A stretch of 26,923 bases of DNA, taken from positions 1 through 26,923 of the forward strand of contig URCA01000045.1 in assembly GCA_900546265.1 (NCBI GenBank). The letters are read 5' to 3'. Below, in pieces: positions 1 through 8,202 of this stretch. Each line of letters starts with the position of its first letter. The stretch's first letter is position 1. Position numbers and translations under genes: made by a program. Source of the stretch: an uncultured Oscillospiraceae bacterium. GTDB lineage: Bacteria; Bacillota; Clostridia; Oscillospirales; Acutalibacteraceae. The notes beneath the pieces were generated by a model. That model did no database searches. It worked only from the letters and a program-made list of their open reading frames with translations, and was not told the DNA's origin.

Positions 1-75
1 CCACCTAGGACGATAACGCGGCAGAATGGCAAAATACACCGGCTGAGGCGGGGGGATTCGCTCCCCCTCACCTTA
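1..75. repeat. Window-end repeat, copy 1
   Basis: This 75-base stretch is found again in inverted orientation at 26849-26923, with a single difference at position 56 (A here, G in the other copy when read the same way). It holds a G-run/C-run hairpin around 50-66 with the loop ATTCGCT. It lies directly upstream of the yesN-like gene, as the other copy lies directly upstream of fabH, with the same orientation toward the gene. It is probably a dispersed genomic repeat at which assembly stopped, though a shared leader element is possible. Confidence 0.9.
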
Positions 76-113
76 TGTGTGGAGATTCCGAAAGAAAATG
101 GAGGGGTGGCGGC

Positions 114-1544
114 GTGATACGGATGCTGATTGTGGACGACGAGCGCATTGACCGGGAGGGGGTGGCCTACTTAACCCGGAAATTTGAATTCCCCATCGAG
201 ACCTGCATGGCGGAATCGGTGGAGGAGGCGATGCAGGTGCTGGACAGCCAGCGGGTGGACATCTTGTTTACCGACATCTGCATGCCGGAGCAGGACGGGC
301 TGGAGCTCATTCGGCAGGCGAAGGAGCACCAGCCTGGGCTGCACTGCGTGATTTACAGCGCATTCGGGGAATTCGACTATGCCAAGAGGGCGATGCAGTA
401 CGGAGTGCGCCATTACATACTCAAGCCCTTGAAGCTGGAGGAGTTCCGCGCCACCATCCAGGCGGTGCTGGAGGACTGTCGGAAAAGCGGGCTCGACCGG
501 CGCAAGGAGCAGCTGCTGCGCCTGCTGCTGCTGGGGCAGCTGCCGGAGGGAGAATTCGACATCGGCGGCCATCTGCTGCTCGCGGACATGTCCCGCCCGC
601 TGTTCGCGGACAGCCGCTACGATTTGGAGGCGGTCATCGGCGAGCTGTTCGGCGAAGCCGTGTGGGTGAGCCTCAACGAATACCAGGCGGTGCTGGTGGC
701 CGGCGGGGAGGAAAGGGAGCTGGAGGTGGCGGCGCAGGCCTTCTGCCGGCGGGTGGAACGGGACGCCGGCACGGTGACCACCGTGGTGCTGGGGAGCCGG
801 GCGGCCGGGCCGGAGGAGCTGCTCGCGGCGTATACCCAGGCGGAGACCTGCCTGGATGCCAAATTTTTCTCCAAGGACAGCCAGGTGATCCGCGCGCAGG
901 GCGAGGGCGGAGGGGAAGCCGGCGATTATCATCAAAGGCTGCAGGACGTGGAGGTCTGCATCCGGCGGGGAGAGAAGGTGCGGGCCCTGGCGGAGGTGGA
1001 ACGGCTGTTCCAGGAGCTGGGGCAGAGCGGGGCGCTGTCCCCTCTGTACATCAAGTATATCGGCGGGAACCTCATCCACTACTGCACGGAGGTCAACCGC
1101 AACCTCAGCCAGGAGACGGTGACGGCCTATGTGGATCGGCTGTTCCACTGCGCGAATATTTACGCGCTTAAGGATGTGCTCGTAGGCATCCTGGATGAGG
1201 CCATGGAGGACGGGGAGGAGGACAAGAGCACCATCCGCCAGATCCTCGAGATTGTGGAGCAGGAGTACATGCACGACATCAGCCTCGAACAAATCGCGGA
1301 TAGGGTGCAGCTTTCGCCGAGCTATCTCAGCTTCTATTTCAAGAAGGAGACCGGGCGGAATTTTATCAAGTACCTAACGGTGTACCGGCTGGAAAAGGCC
1401 AAGGAGCTGCTGCGCAACACCGATATCAAGGTCATCGCCATCTCGGAGATGGTGGGGTATCTTAACTCCTCCTATTTCTGCCTGCTGTTTAAAAACTACA
1501 CCGGGATGACCCCGGCGCGGTATAGGGAAGAAGCCGCATGCTGA
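114..1544 (+). CDS. YesN-like response regulator, AraC-type output
   Basis: Cytoplasmic response regulator of the YesN type, expected to be phosphorylated by the kinase encoded next and to bind DNA at sugar-uptake or surface-polysaccharide genes. An N-terminal receiver domain (about residues 4-120) has the acidic pair DD at 8-9, the likely phospho-acceptor Asp54 in FTDICMP and the conserved Lys in YILKPL. A poorly conserved middle linker follows. The C-terminal ~100 residues are an AraC/XylS double helix-turn-helix (SPSYLSFYFKKETG, then NSSYFCLLFKNYTGMTP). I chose the GTG at 114 because GGAGGGG lies 7 bases upstream; ATG 123 is too far from it and ATG 75 has no clear site. The product is 476 aa, normal for the family. 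The end overlaps the kinase gene by 7 bases, which implies translational coupling. Confidence 0.93.
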   Translation: MIRMLIVDDERIDREGVAYLTRKFEFPIETCMAESVEEAMQVLDSQRVDILFTDICMPEQDGLELIRQAKEHQPGLHCVIYSAFGEFDYAKRAMQYGVRHYILKPLKLEEFRATIQAVLEDCRKSGLDRRKEQLLRLLLLGQLPEGEFDIGGHLLLADMSRPLFADSRYDLEAVIGELFGEAVWVSLNEYQAVLVAGGEERELEVAAQAFCRRVERDAGTVTTVVLGSRAAGPEELLAAYTQAETCLDAKFFSKDSQVIRAQGEGGGEAGDYHQRLQDVEVCIRRGEKVRALAEVERLFQELGQSGALSPLYIKYIGGNLIHYCTEVNRNLSQETVTAYVDRLFHCANIYALKDVLVGILDEAMEDGEEDKSTIRQILEIVEQEYMHDISLEQIADRVQLSPSYLSFYFKKETGRNFIKYLTVYRLEKAKELLRNTDIKVIAISEMVGYLNSSYFCLLFKNYTGMTPARYREEAAC

Positions 1545-3268
1545 TACGAATTTACCGATTTCTCAAGAGGGCCAAGCTGCGTACCAAGCTGTTCATCAGC
1601 TTTCTGGCGGTGGCTCTTCTGCCCATGATCGGCATGGGCGCGTTTTCCGCGGTTATTGCGCGGGATTCGCTGCGGGATCAGCTGGAAAGCCGGGTGGCGG
1701 ATTACGTTGACCGGGCGGGTACCCAGCTGGACGCCGCATATGGGCGCTGCCAAGAGGCCATGGATCGGGTGGTGTACGGGGACGAGCTGCTGACCCTGGT
1801 GGTGGCGCTGCAGAACAGCCGGATCCGCGTCGGTGAGCTGCGGCTGTTCGAGGAAGCGCAGCGGCAGGCCATGCAGCCGGTGTCCGCCTCCATCCGGCGG
1901 GTGGATTTCCTGCTGGGGGGCGATCCGGGGCTGCAGTATAACAATAAGGCGCTCGAGAAGCGGGTGGAGGAGGCCGTCGCCGCCCATCCCGACAACGCGG
2001 CCATGCTCGAGCGGGAGGGGGCGTTCTGGTTCGCCTCGGAGGACAGCCTGTACGCCGTGCGCACTGTGCCGGATCTGTACAGCCGGCGGGAGGCGGCCCG
2101 GATGGTGGTCACCATGAATAAGCGGGAATTTTTCAGCGAGGCCTTTGCTGGGGAAAACAGCGATTTCGGCATCCTTGTCGCGGACAACAACCGGGGGAGC
2201 GTCATCAGCTTGGTCAAGAACGTGATGACCACCGGCATCATGCCCATCAGCTATCTGGACGGGGCGGCGGACGGCATCGTCTCGTACAACGGCGCGCAGT
2301 ATTTGTACGGTTCCGTTTCCCTGCAGGCGCATAACTGGACGCTGTACGCCCTGGTGTCCTATCAGTTCGTCATCCAGCGAACGGGCGACATCGTGCGGGT
2401 GGCTGTCGTCGCCATTGCCGCCGGTATAGGGCTGATTGCCTTAATCGCCCTGCTGCTTTCCTCCAATTTTGCCAAGCGGATCGAGTTCCTCATCCGGCAG
2501 ATGAAGAAGGTGTCCAAGGGCAACTGGCTCATCGAGCGGGGCGGGACGCAGGCGGATGAAATCGGGCAGCTCAGCCAGGTGTTCGAGGGGATGGTCGCCC
2601 AGCTCGAGACCCTCATTCACGACGTGTACGAAAGCCAGCTGGCCCAGCGTGAATCCGAGTTCAAGGCGCTGCAAACACAGATCAATCCACACTTTTTATA
2701 CAATTGCTTGGACAACATGAATTGGTACGCCATTATGCGCGGGGACGAGCATTCCTCTTATGTCATCACCCAGCTGTCGGATTATTACCGCACCTGCCTC
2801 AACCGCGGGCGGAACACCATCACCGTGGAGGAGGAGCTGAAAAACGCCGCGGCGTATATGAATCTCCAGCTGGAGCTGCACGACAACAATTTCCAGTTCG
2901 AAAAGGACATCGAGGAAGGGCTGGAGGAATTTGTCACCATCAACCTGATGCTGCAGCCACTGCTGGAAAACGCCGTCAAGCACGGGGTGGACAAGCTGCG
3001 GGACAAGAGCGCCAAACGGCTCATCCGGCTGACGGCCCGGCGGGAGGGCGGGGATCTGCGCTTCACGGTATACAACACGGGAAGCGTCATCCAGCCGCAG
3101 GTGCTGCGCAGCGTGTTCGTGGAGAAGACCCAGGGCTACGGCCTGCGCAACGTGGACGAGCGGATCCGGCTGCTGTTCGGCGAGGCGTATGGGATCCGGA
3201 TTGAGGGGACGGAGGACGGAACGCTGTGCGTTATTGCGATCCCCCAGAGAAGGGAGGAGGACCTATGA
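1538..3268 (+). CDS. YesM-like membrane sensor histidine kinase
   Basis: Membrane sensor kinase of 576 aa, partner of the preceding response regulator. The N-terminus has a membrane segment (about residues 18-42), followed by an extracellular sensing region of roughly 230 residues, probably Cache-like, and a second membrane segment (about 288-312). A HAMP-like linker leads to the His_kinase domain, with the phospho-acceptor His385 in QINPHFLYN. The HATPase domain has the N-box LLENAVKHG near residue 478 and a G-box at GYGLRNVDERI. This arrangement is diagnostic of the YesM/LytS-type kinases that pair with YesN regulators, which usually sense carbohydrates or envelope state. The gene overlaps its neighbours on both sides (7 bases, then 4 bases). 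The signal it senses cannot be read from the sequence. Confidence 0.94.
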   Translation: MLIRIYRFLKRAKLRTKLFISFLAVALLPMIGMGAFSAVIARDSLRDQLESRVADYVDRAGTQLDAAYGRCQEAMDRVVYGDELLTLVVALQNSRIRVGELRLFEEAQRQAMQPVSASIRRVDFLLGGDPGLQYNNKALEKRVEEAVAAHPDNAAMLEREGAFWFASEDSLYAVRTVPDLYSRREAARMVVTMNKREFFSEAFAGENSDFGILVADNNRGSVISLVKNVMTTGIMPISYLDGAADGIVSYNGAQYLYGSVSLQAHNWTLYALVSYQFVIQRTGDIVRVAVVAIAAGIGLIALIALLLSSNFAKRIEFLIRQMKKVSKGNWLIERGGTQADEIGQLSQVFEGMVAQLETLIHDVYESQLAQRESEFKALQTQINPHFLYNCLDNMNWYAIMRGDEHSSYVITQLSDYYRTCLNRGRNTITVEEELKNAAAYMNLQLELHDNNFQFEKDIEEGLEEFVTINLMLQPLLENAVKHGVDKLRDKSAKRLIRLTARREGGDLRFTVYNTGSVIQPQVLRSVFVEKTQGYGLRNVDERIRLLFGEAYGIRIEGTEDGTLCVIAIPQRREEDL

Positions 3269-4707
3269 GGCGGCTGCATGCCCGTAAGGGAATGGCCCTG
3301 GCGATGCTGCCGGCGCTGCTGCTGGCTGCCGGAGGCTGCGCCAAAACGCCGGCGGCCCCTGTCAGCCGCGAGGCGGCGGCGCTTACCTGGACGATTGTGG
3401 ACGAGGCGGGCGGCGTCGGACGGGGGGATTTCACCGGCAAGGCGGTGACGGCCGTGCTCTCTGCGCTGGACACGCCGCCCGTCATCACCTACTTGACGGG
3501 GGATCAGAGCCTGCTGGTGTCCCGGATGCTGGCGCTCGACGAGCTGCCCGACCTGCTGACCGTGCCGGCCGGCGGGGCGCTGCGCAGCAAAATTATCGGC
3601 TCCGGGCGGGTTTGGAATATCCGGGAGCTCTCGGAGACGCTGGCGGACAGCCTGCCGGAGGACATCCGCTGCGCGTATCAGAACAATTCCGGCGAGCTGT
3701 TTTCCCTGCCCGGCGGCTATACGGCGCAGGGGTATCGCCCCGTGGCCACCGAGGGGCTGTATGTGCGGCAGGAATACGCGTCCTTGCTGGGAAACCCGGC
3801 CATGGACACGCCAGAGAAGTTCGCGCGGGCGCTGGAGGCGTTTGTGCGCCTAGCGACAGAAAACCGGCTTATCGGCAGCGACGAGCTGCTGCCGGTGGTG
3901 TTTGGCGAGGAAAACCGGGGGCTGGCCACCGTGGAGCATATCTGCGGCGTGCTCCCCCTCTACCGGGATGGGGAGAGCAGCTACCACCGTATCTTTTCCC
4001 CAAAAATTCAGGAGGTCATGCGGTTTTTCGACCGCCTGGACGGGATGAGCGTGTACCGGATTTTTGAGGCGTATTCCGCCGATCGGCTGGCGGAGCTGCT
4101 GAAGGCCAACGTATTCGCCTATATCGGACCCGCCGCTTTTATTGAACGGTTCAACCTGGAGAACCCGCGCCTGCGGTATGTGCCGGCGGCGCCGCCCTTC
4201 GCGGCGGACGGGTATCTGGAGGCGCAGAGCCGGCTGGGCTGCTTCGAGACGTTTGTGTCCATGGAATGTGACCGGGCGGCGGCCGCCGCCTTGCTGGAAA
4301 CCCTGTCTTCCCGCGAGGCCAGCCGCACCTTCCTCTACGGGGTGGAGGATGAAAACTGGGTGCTGGTGGACGGGGAGGTGACGCCCCTGAAAAGTACGCG
4401 GGACAGCATCCGCGCCAACACGCTGGAGTTCCTGCGGCAGACCGGTATCGCGTCCTTCCCCTTCCTGTCCCGGGACGGGGCACTGAACCCGTATATGCCG
4501 ACGGCGGGGGAGCGGGCCCGGGACATTGCGGGGGAACGGGTGTATTTCTCCCCGGCGGATTATCACGGGTACTACGTCGCCCAGATGGACAAACGATTGG
4601 CCGGCTATTACGCCGAGGTGGCGGGGGCGAGTGTCAGCGCGGCCGACATCGCGGCGCGCATCAAAGCGCTGGAGCCGGGGAAGGAGCCGTTGACCGTGTC
4701 CCGGTGA
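3265..4707 (+). CDS. Extracellular solute-binding lipoprotein
   Basis: A lipoprotein of 480 aa that starts with a basic n-region, a hydrophobic segment and the lipobox LLLAAGGC, with Cys25 as the lipidated residue. The remainder resembles the family 1 extracellular solute-binding proteins of carbohydrate ABC transporters in length and pattern: a polar mature chain, a VPAGG-type segment, and a late YMPTAGERARDI segment like those seen in LplA-type proteins. The start at 3265 sits 4 bases after GGGAGGAGG and overlaps the kinase stop codon as ATGA, so the three genes form one operon. No permease or ATPase gene adjoins it. It may therefore present a ligand to the kinase, or serve a transporter encoded elsewhere. 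Fold assignment is by pattern only. Confidence 0.8.
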   Translation: MRRLHARKGMALAMLPALLLAAGGCAKTPAAPVSREAAALTWTIVDEAGGVGRGDFTGKAVTAVLSALDTPPVITYLTGDQSLLVSRMLALDELPDLLTVPAGGALRSKIIGSGRVWNIRELSETLADSLPEDIRCAYQNNSGELFSLPGGYTAQGYRPVATEGLYVRQEYASLLGNPAMDTPEKFARALEAFVRLATENRLIGSDELLPVVFGEENRGLATVEHICGVLPLYRDGESSYHRIFSPKIQEVMRFFDRLDGMSVYRIFEAYSADRLAELLKANVFAYIGPAAFIERFNLENPRLRYVPAAPPFAADGYLEAQSRLGCFETFVSMECDRAAAAALLETLSSREASRTFLYGVEDENWVLVDGEVTPLKSTRDSIRANTLEFLRQTGIASFPFLSRDGALNPYMPTAGERARDIAGERVYFSPADYHGYYVAQMDKRLAGYYAEVAGASVSAADIAARIKALEPGKEPLTVSR

Positions 4708-4711
4708 AGGC

Positions 4712-4725
4712 ATAAGAATTCTTAT
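4712..4725. promoter_or_regulatory. Short perfect palindrome, possible operator
   Basis: ATAAGAATTCTTAT is a 14-base perfect palindrome just after the lipoprotein stop codon and 23 bases upstream of the -35 element of the next gene. It could be an operator for the upstream response regulator or merely an AT-rich spacer. No T-run follows, so it is not a good terminator. Confidence 0.35.
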
Positions 4726-4747
4726 ATGCCAACCAAAAAATCGATTA

Positions 4748-4776
4748 TTTCATGCGGGAATTCCGGCAGGTATAAT
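4748..4776 (+). promoter_or_regulatory. Predicted sigma-A promoter of the surface protein gene
   Basis: A perfect -10 hexamer TATAAT lies at 4771-4776, with a weak -35 (TTTCAT, 4748-4753) 17 bases upstream. The start codon follows 42 bases after the -10, with the AGGAGG site at 4805-4810. The weak -35 suggests help from an activator, for which the adjacent YesN-like regulator is the natural candidate. Confidence 0.55.
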
Positions 4777-4818
4777 AAAAGCAGAGGCTTATTCATGATA
4801 ATATGAGGAGGTTATCGC

Positions 4819-7317
4819 ATGCTTGGTTTCAAGAGCAAGGCCCTGTCTCTGACCGCGGCCGCGTCCCTGCTTCTCACCGCCTCTGCGGGCCTGGGCGGGA
4901 CGGCGCTGGAAAAGACGCCCAGCAGCCAGAACCCGCTGGGCATGACCGCTTACGTCGATGAGTTGTTCGGCGGCAAGGCGCACGGTTGGACGGACGGCAA
5001 AAACCCGACCCAGGAAACCCTGCTGGAGGATTTCGCCTGGCGCGCCCAGTATTACGACGCCAACCCCGACTGGGACGGCTTTTACACCTTCAAATACATG
5101 AAGGCGAACAGCTGGGGAACCGGGATCGACGAGTACGTGTTTGGCCAGGATTGGCTGCAGACCACGGGGCAGGTCAGCATACAGGGCGGCATCCCGTATT
5201 TCATCACCGACGCGAGCGAGGGCGTCGGCGCACTGTGCCTGACGTTTATCGCGCCCAAGGACGGCACCTATAAGATCTTCCCCAACGCCGCCCAGCCCAA
5301 TGTCCGGGTGATGTACCCCAAGTATTTCCCCGGCGGCGCGGAGTATGGAGACGGGCAGTACGTGCCCGCGTCCAGCACCTTCCAGATGGGGTTCGCCATC
5401 CACAAGATGGGGAAGGACGCCGACATGGACACCTATGACCCGGCGGGCTCCACCCGGCTGTATCCCACGGATAAGAATTACGAGCTGCTGACCAAGGAGG
5501 TCACGTCCTTTGCCTTCCCCACCCTGACCGGGATCGCGCTGAAGGCCGGCGAACGCCTGCGCTTTGTCATCGATTGCGCCGGCACCGACGGGGTGGAGGA
5601 CTGGCTGGTGGCCGCCTCGATGTTCCCCATGGTGAAATGCACCGACAACACCCCGCCCACCGCGGGGGATGGCAGCTACACCTGCACCATCGGCAAATCC
5701 GTTTCCGGCACGCTGGACGGCGCAGACGCGGACGAGGACGCGCAGCTGACCTATACGCTGAAAACCGACGGCGAGAAGGGGAGCGCCGCGGTGAACGCGG
5801 ACGGCTCTTTTACCTACACGGCCGACGTGGGCGTGGAGGGCACCGATCGCTTCGTCTACACGGTGACCGATGAAAACGGCGCGGCGGCGGACGGCACCGT
5901 CACCATTGAATTTGTGGACAACAAAAAGCCGGCGGCGGGACAGACCGCGTTCGACACGGTGGAGGGGCTGTCCCTCTCCGGTAATTTGCAGTTGAGCGAC
6001 GCGGATGGCGATTCGGTCGCCGCGGCCCTGAAAACCGATGCGGCCCACGGTGAGTTGGCCCTGGAGGCGGACGGCGCTTTTGTTTACACGCCCGCCGATA
6101 GCTATTCCGGTCCGGACTCCTTCGTCGTGACCCTGACGGACGGGAAATCCCCGGTGGATGTGACCGTGACGCTAACGGTGAAAAAGTACGAGCCGCCGGC
6201 GGCCGCGGAACAGACGGTCAAGACTGCCAAGGGGACGCCGGTGGAAATCACCCTGTCCGCCGAAAGCCTGCTGGACGGCGGGCTGACCTACGCGCTGAAG
6301 GAACAGCCGGTCTCGGGTACGGCGGCGCTGGCGGACGGCAAGGTCACCTACACGCCGGCCGAAGGGTTCACCGGGTTTGACACCTTCACCTTTACGGCCA
6401 ACGACGGGCGGAGCGACTCGGCGCCCGCGAAGGTTACCATCGCGGTGCTGGGCGAAGGCGTCGGTTCCACCGCCACGCTGATGGACGCCATTGTGGAATG
6501 CGGCGGCGATGTGGACAAAAATAAGGTGTTCGACTTCTCCGGCTATGCCTACGATCTGCCCTGGCGGTTCCAGTACCGGGCGGAGGGCATCACCGGGGAC
6601 ATGGATGGGGATTTGAAGTTCGAGACGGCTATCGCCGCCACCCTGTTCGACTGGGGCGGCTATATGCTGCGGGACGGTAACACCTATCCCTCCAACACCA
6701 TCCAGTCCGCCGGCTTCCTGGGCGGGAAAATGGTCAACGCCATCAATTCCGGCTATATCGCGGACGATCGGAACCCGGTGGCGGCCCTGACCTTCGTCGC
6801 GCCGGAGGACGCCACCTATTTCATCACCGGCGGCGAGGCCACGGACCGGATCGGCATCTGGCAGGGGCAGGCGAGCGCCAACCCGATTCAGGTCTGGATC
6901 GAGGTGGACGGCGCCATGGTCTGGCCGGCGGACGGCCAGCCGCTGAAGCTGAACGACGATTTGGACGCGGTGGCGCTGCCCGATCTGCATATCGCCATGA
7001 AGGAGGGGGCCTCCTTACGCTTCTGCGCCCAGGGAACCACCGCCAATGTGGATCACAACAACATTTACCTGGATCCCGCCGCCTATGTCATGGGCCCCTA
7101 TGACAAGGCGCTGGATCCGGTACCCGATACGCCGGTGCCGCCGGATCCGGAAGGAAACGACTCTTCCGAGCCCTCCGTCCCATCGACGGACAGCTCCGAG
7201 ACCGAGGCGCCGGCCCCCGACACCGGATCGCCGCTGCCCGCGGCCGCGCTGCTGACAGCGGCGGTGGCCGGAGGGGCGGTGCTGACGCTGCGCGGGCGGA
7301 AACGCCGGCCGCTGTAA
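4819..7317 (+). CDS. Secreted multi-domain surface protein, likely sortase-anchored
   Basis: An 832-aa exported protein. A signal peptide covers about residues 1-30. A first beta-rich module (about 35-275) is followed by three tandem Ig/cadherin-like repeats of the Big_9/VCBS kind (about 277-367, 368-457 and 461-547), each with an FxYTxxxxxxGxDxFxxT-type core. A second copy of the first module follows (about 550-770): compare ALCLTFIAPKDGTY with AALTFVAPEDATY. The C-terminus has a Pro/Ser/Thr/Glu linker, the sortase-like motif PDTGSP at 800-805, a hydrophobic helix (about 807-822) and a basic tail RGRKRR. The protein is probably held at the cell wall and may bind carbohydrate or another surface; no catalytic motif is visible. 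It sits behind the two-component/lipoprotein operon with its own promoter, which suggests regulation by that system. Confidence 0.88.
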   Translation: MLGFKSKALSLTAAASLLLTASAGLGGTALEKTPSSQNPLGMTAYVDELFGGKAHGWTDGKNPTQETLLEDFAWRAQYYDANPDWDGFYTFKYMKANSWGTGIDEYVFGQDWLQTTGQVSIQGGIPYFITDASEGVGALCLTFIAPKDGTYKIFPNAAQPNVRVMYPKYFPGGAEYGDGQYVPASSTFQMGFAIHKMGKDADMDTYDPAGSTRLYPTDKNYELLTKEVTSFAFPTLTGIALKAGERLRFVIDCAGTDGVEDWLVAASMFPMVKCTDNTPPTAGDGSYTCTIGKSVSGTLDGADADEDAQLTYTLKTDGEKGSAAVNADGSFTYTADVGVEGTDRFVYTVTDENGAAADGTVTIEFVDNKKPAAGQTAFDTVEGLSLSGNLQLSDADGDSVAAALKTDAAHGELALEADGAFVYTPADSYSGPDSFVVTLTDGKSPVDVTVTLTVKKYEPPAAAEQTVKTAKGTPVEITLSAESLLDGGLTYALKEQPVSGTAALADGKVTYTPAEGFTGFDTFTFTANDGRSDSAPAKVTIAVLGEGVGSTATLMDAIVECGGDVDKNKVFDFSGYAYDLPWRFQYRAEGITGDMDGDLKFETAIAATLFDWGGYMLRDGNTYPSNTIQSAGFLGGKMVNAINSGYIADDRNPVAALTFVAPEDATYFITGGEATDRIGIWQGQASANPIQVWIEVDGAMVWPADGQPLKLNDDLDAVALPDLHIAMKEGASLRFCAQGTTANVDHNNIYLDPAAYVMGPYDKALDPVPDTPVPPDPEGNDSSEPSVPSTDSSETEAPAPDTGSPLPAAALLTAAVAGGAVLTLRGRKRRPL

Positions 7318-7325
7318 AGTAAGCG

Positions 7326-7368
7326 CGGGCCGAAAACTCTGGTATAGAGCCTTCGGCCCGTGTTTTTT
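7326..7368 (+). terminator. Rho-independent terminator of the surface protein gene
   Basis: Stem CGGGCCGAA (7326-7334) pairs with TTCGGCCCG (7352-7360), followed by TG and six Ts (7363-7368). It begins 8 bases after the stop codon. Confidence 0.9.
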
Positions 7369-7392
7369 CAATTGGCGGCATTGCCCGCAAAG

Positions 7393-7426
7393 GCCGCGCG
7401 TCCCTTTGATGGCCGCGCGGCTTTTT
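7393..7426 (+). terminator. Second plus-strand terminator
   Basis: Stem GCCGCGCG (7393-7400) pairs with CGCGCGGC (7414-7421), followed by TTTTT (7422-7426). It lies 25 bases after the first terminator and probably acts as a back-up. Confidence 0.7.
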
Positions 7427-7561
7427 GTGCGGTATAACCGCCAAGACGCCGGCGTCCTCTGGCTGGTGGCGAAGCAGGACAGCCCCAGCCTCGGCCTGTC
7501 CCCTCTGGACCGCGCCACAGCCAACCGGGAGCACCTCGGTTCGCTTTCCTAACGAACGGCA

Positions 7562-7599
7562 GCCCGCCCGCGATGCCTGGCATCGCGGGCGGGCTTTTT
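7562..7599 (+). terminator. Third plus-strand terminator
   Basis: A 16-base arm GCCCGCCCGCGATGCC (7562-7577) is matched by its complement at 7579-7594, followed by TTTTT on the plus strand. The minus strand has no T-run after the hairpin, so it faces the plus-strand transcript even though the nearest gene (7606) is on the minus strand. It could also slow transcripts leaving that gene. Confidence 0.75.
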
Positions 7600-7605
7600 G
7601 ATACG

Positions 7606-7848
7606 CTATCCCCGGTTGTTCAGTTCGTCTACACAGCGGTGGCAAACCGCCTTCCCATGGAGGAAACGCAGATTTTCCGTGCCGCCGCAGAGAAGGCAGG
7701 TGTCTTCATAAGCCCGCAGGATCAGCTGGCCGTCCTGCCGCGACATGGATAGCTTGCAGGAAGGTGCCCAGCCCAGCGCACTGCGATACTCCGCCGGGAT
7801 AACAACCCTTCCCAATTCGTCCATCACGCGAACAATCTCTTCCTTCAT
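7606..7848 (-). CDS. AbrB/SpoVT-family regulator with C-terminal zinc ribbon
   Basis: An 80-aa DNA-binding protein. Residues 1-47 match the swapped-hairpin AbrB/SpoVT/MazE domain (VRVMDELGRVVIPAEYR is the typical N-terminal strand-loop). Residues 51-72 carry two CxxC pairs (CLLC at 51-54 and CHRC at 69-72), probably a structural zinc site. This two-part build is common among clostridial AbrB-like transition regulators. The start is supported by GGAGGTGA seven bases upstream. It is divergent from the XRE-type gene at 7984, with a shared 135-base control region that contains an inverted repeat over its own -35 box, so autoregulation is likely. The target genes are not evident. Confidence 0.88.
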   Translation of the reverse strand: MKEEIVRVMDELGRVVIPAEYRSALGWAPSCKLSMSRQDGQLILRAYEDTCLLCGGTENLRFLHGKAVCHRCVDELNNRG

Positions 7849-7866
7849 ATTGTCACCTCCCAGGAT

Positions 7867-7895
7867 AGTTTAACACATTAATTACTCCTATGCAA
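7867..7895 (-). promoter_or_regulatory. Predicted promoter of the AbrB-like gene
   Basis: Read on the minus strand, -35 TTGCAT (7890-7895) is followed after 17 bases by -10 TAAACT (7867-7872). Both match the sigma-A consensus only partly, but the spacing is ideal. Confidence 0.45.
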
Positions 7896-7918
7896 CTTTA
7901 AAATTCGTTAGAAGTAAT
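7881..7918. promoter_or_regulatory. Inverted repeat in divergent control region, candidate operator
   Basis: ATTACTCCT (7881-7889) is matched by AGAAGTAAT (7910-7918), 8 of 9 bases complementary. It covers the spacer and -35 of the AbrB-like gene and ends 17 bases before TATAAT at 7936-7941, the probable -10 of the XRE gene, which has no good -35. One bound regulator could therefore control both directions. Confidence 0.45.
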
Positions 7919-7983
7919 ATTGCGCGAATTCTGTTTATAATAATTTCGGCAGCTGTTATTATGTAACCGCAGAGGTGAGCGGT

Positions 7984-8202
7984 ATGGTGCGGATAAAGTT
8001 ATCGGAATTAATGGGCCGGGAAAAGATGAATCAGAAAACGCTGGCAAAGCTGACCGGCATCCGTCCCGCGACGATCTCTAACATGTATTATGAGGACACC
8101 AAGCGAATCGAAATCGATCAGATAAACAGCCTTTGCAAAGTTTTTCACTGTACCGTAGGCGAATTGCTGGAATATGTACCGGATGAAAGCGAAAAGGACT
8201 AG
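7984..8202 (+). CDS. XRE-family helix-turn-helix regulator
   Basis: A 72-aa Cro/CI-type DNA-binding protein that is a single HTH_3/HTH_26 domain: QKTLAKLTGIRPATISNMY forms the two helices of the motif, followed by the dimer-forming helices (INSLCKVFHCTVGELLEY). Small stand-alone proteins of this kind are common in Clostridia. I chose ATG 7984 because AGAGGTGA lies 5 bases upstream; the GTG at 7975 is part of that ribosome binding site. It is divergent from the AbrB-like gene and ends inside a terminator hairpin. The target is unknown. It may autoregulate through the inverted repeat at 7881-7918. Confidence 0.9.
   Translation: MVRIKLSELMGREKMNQKTLAKLTGIRPATISNMYYEDTKRIEIDQINSLCKVFHCTVGELLEYVPDESEKD

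Noticed and set aside
41..75. tRNA-like 3' end (GGGGG, TTCG, CCCCC) in the window-end repeat
   Set aside because: The loop lacks the conserved A58 of tRNAs, no matching acceptor or anticodon arms are found upstream, and no CCA end exists.
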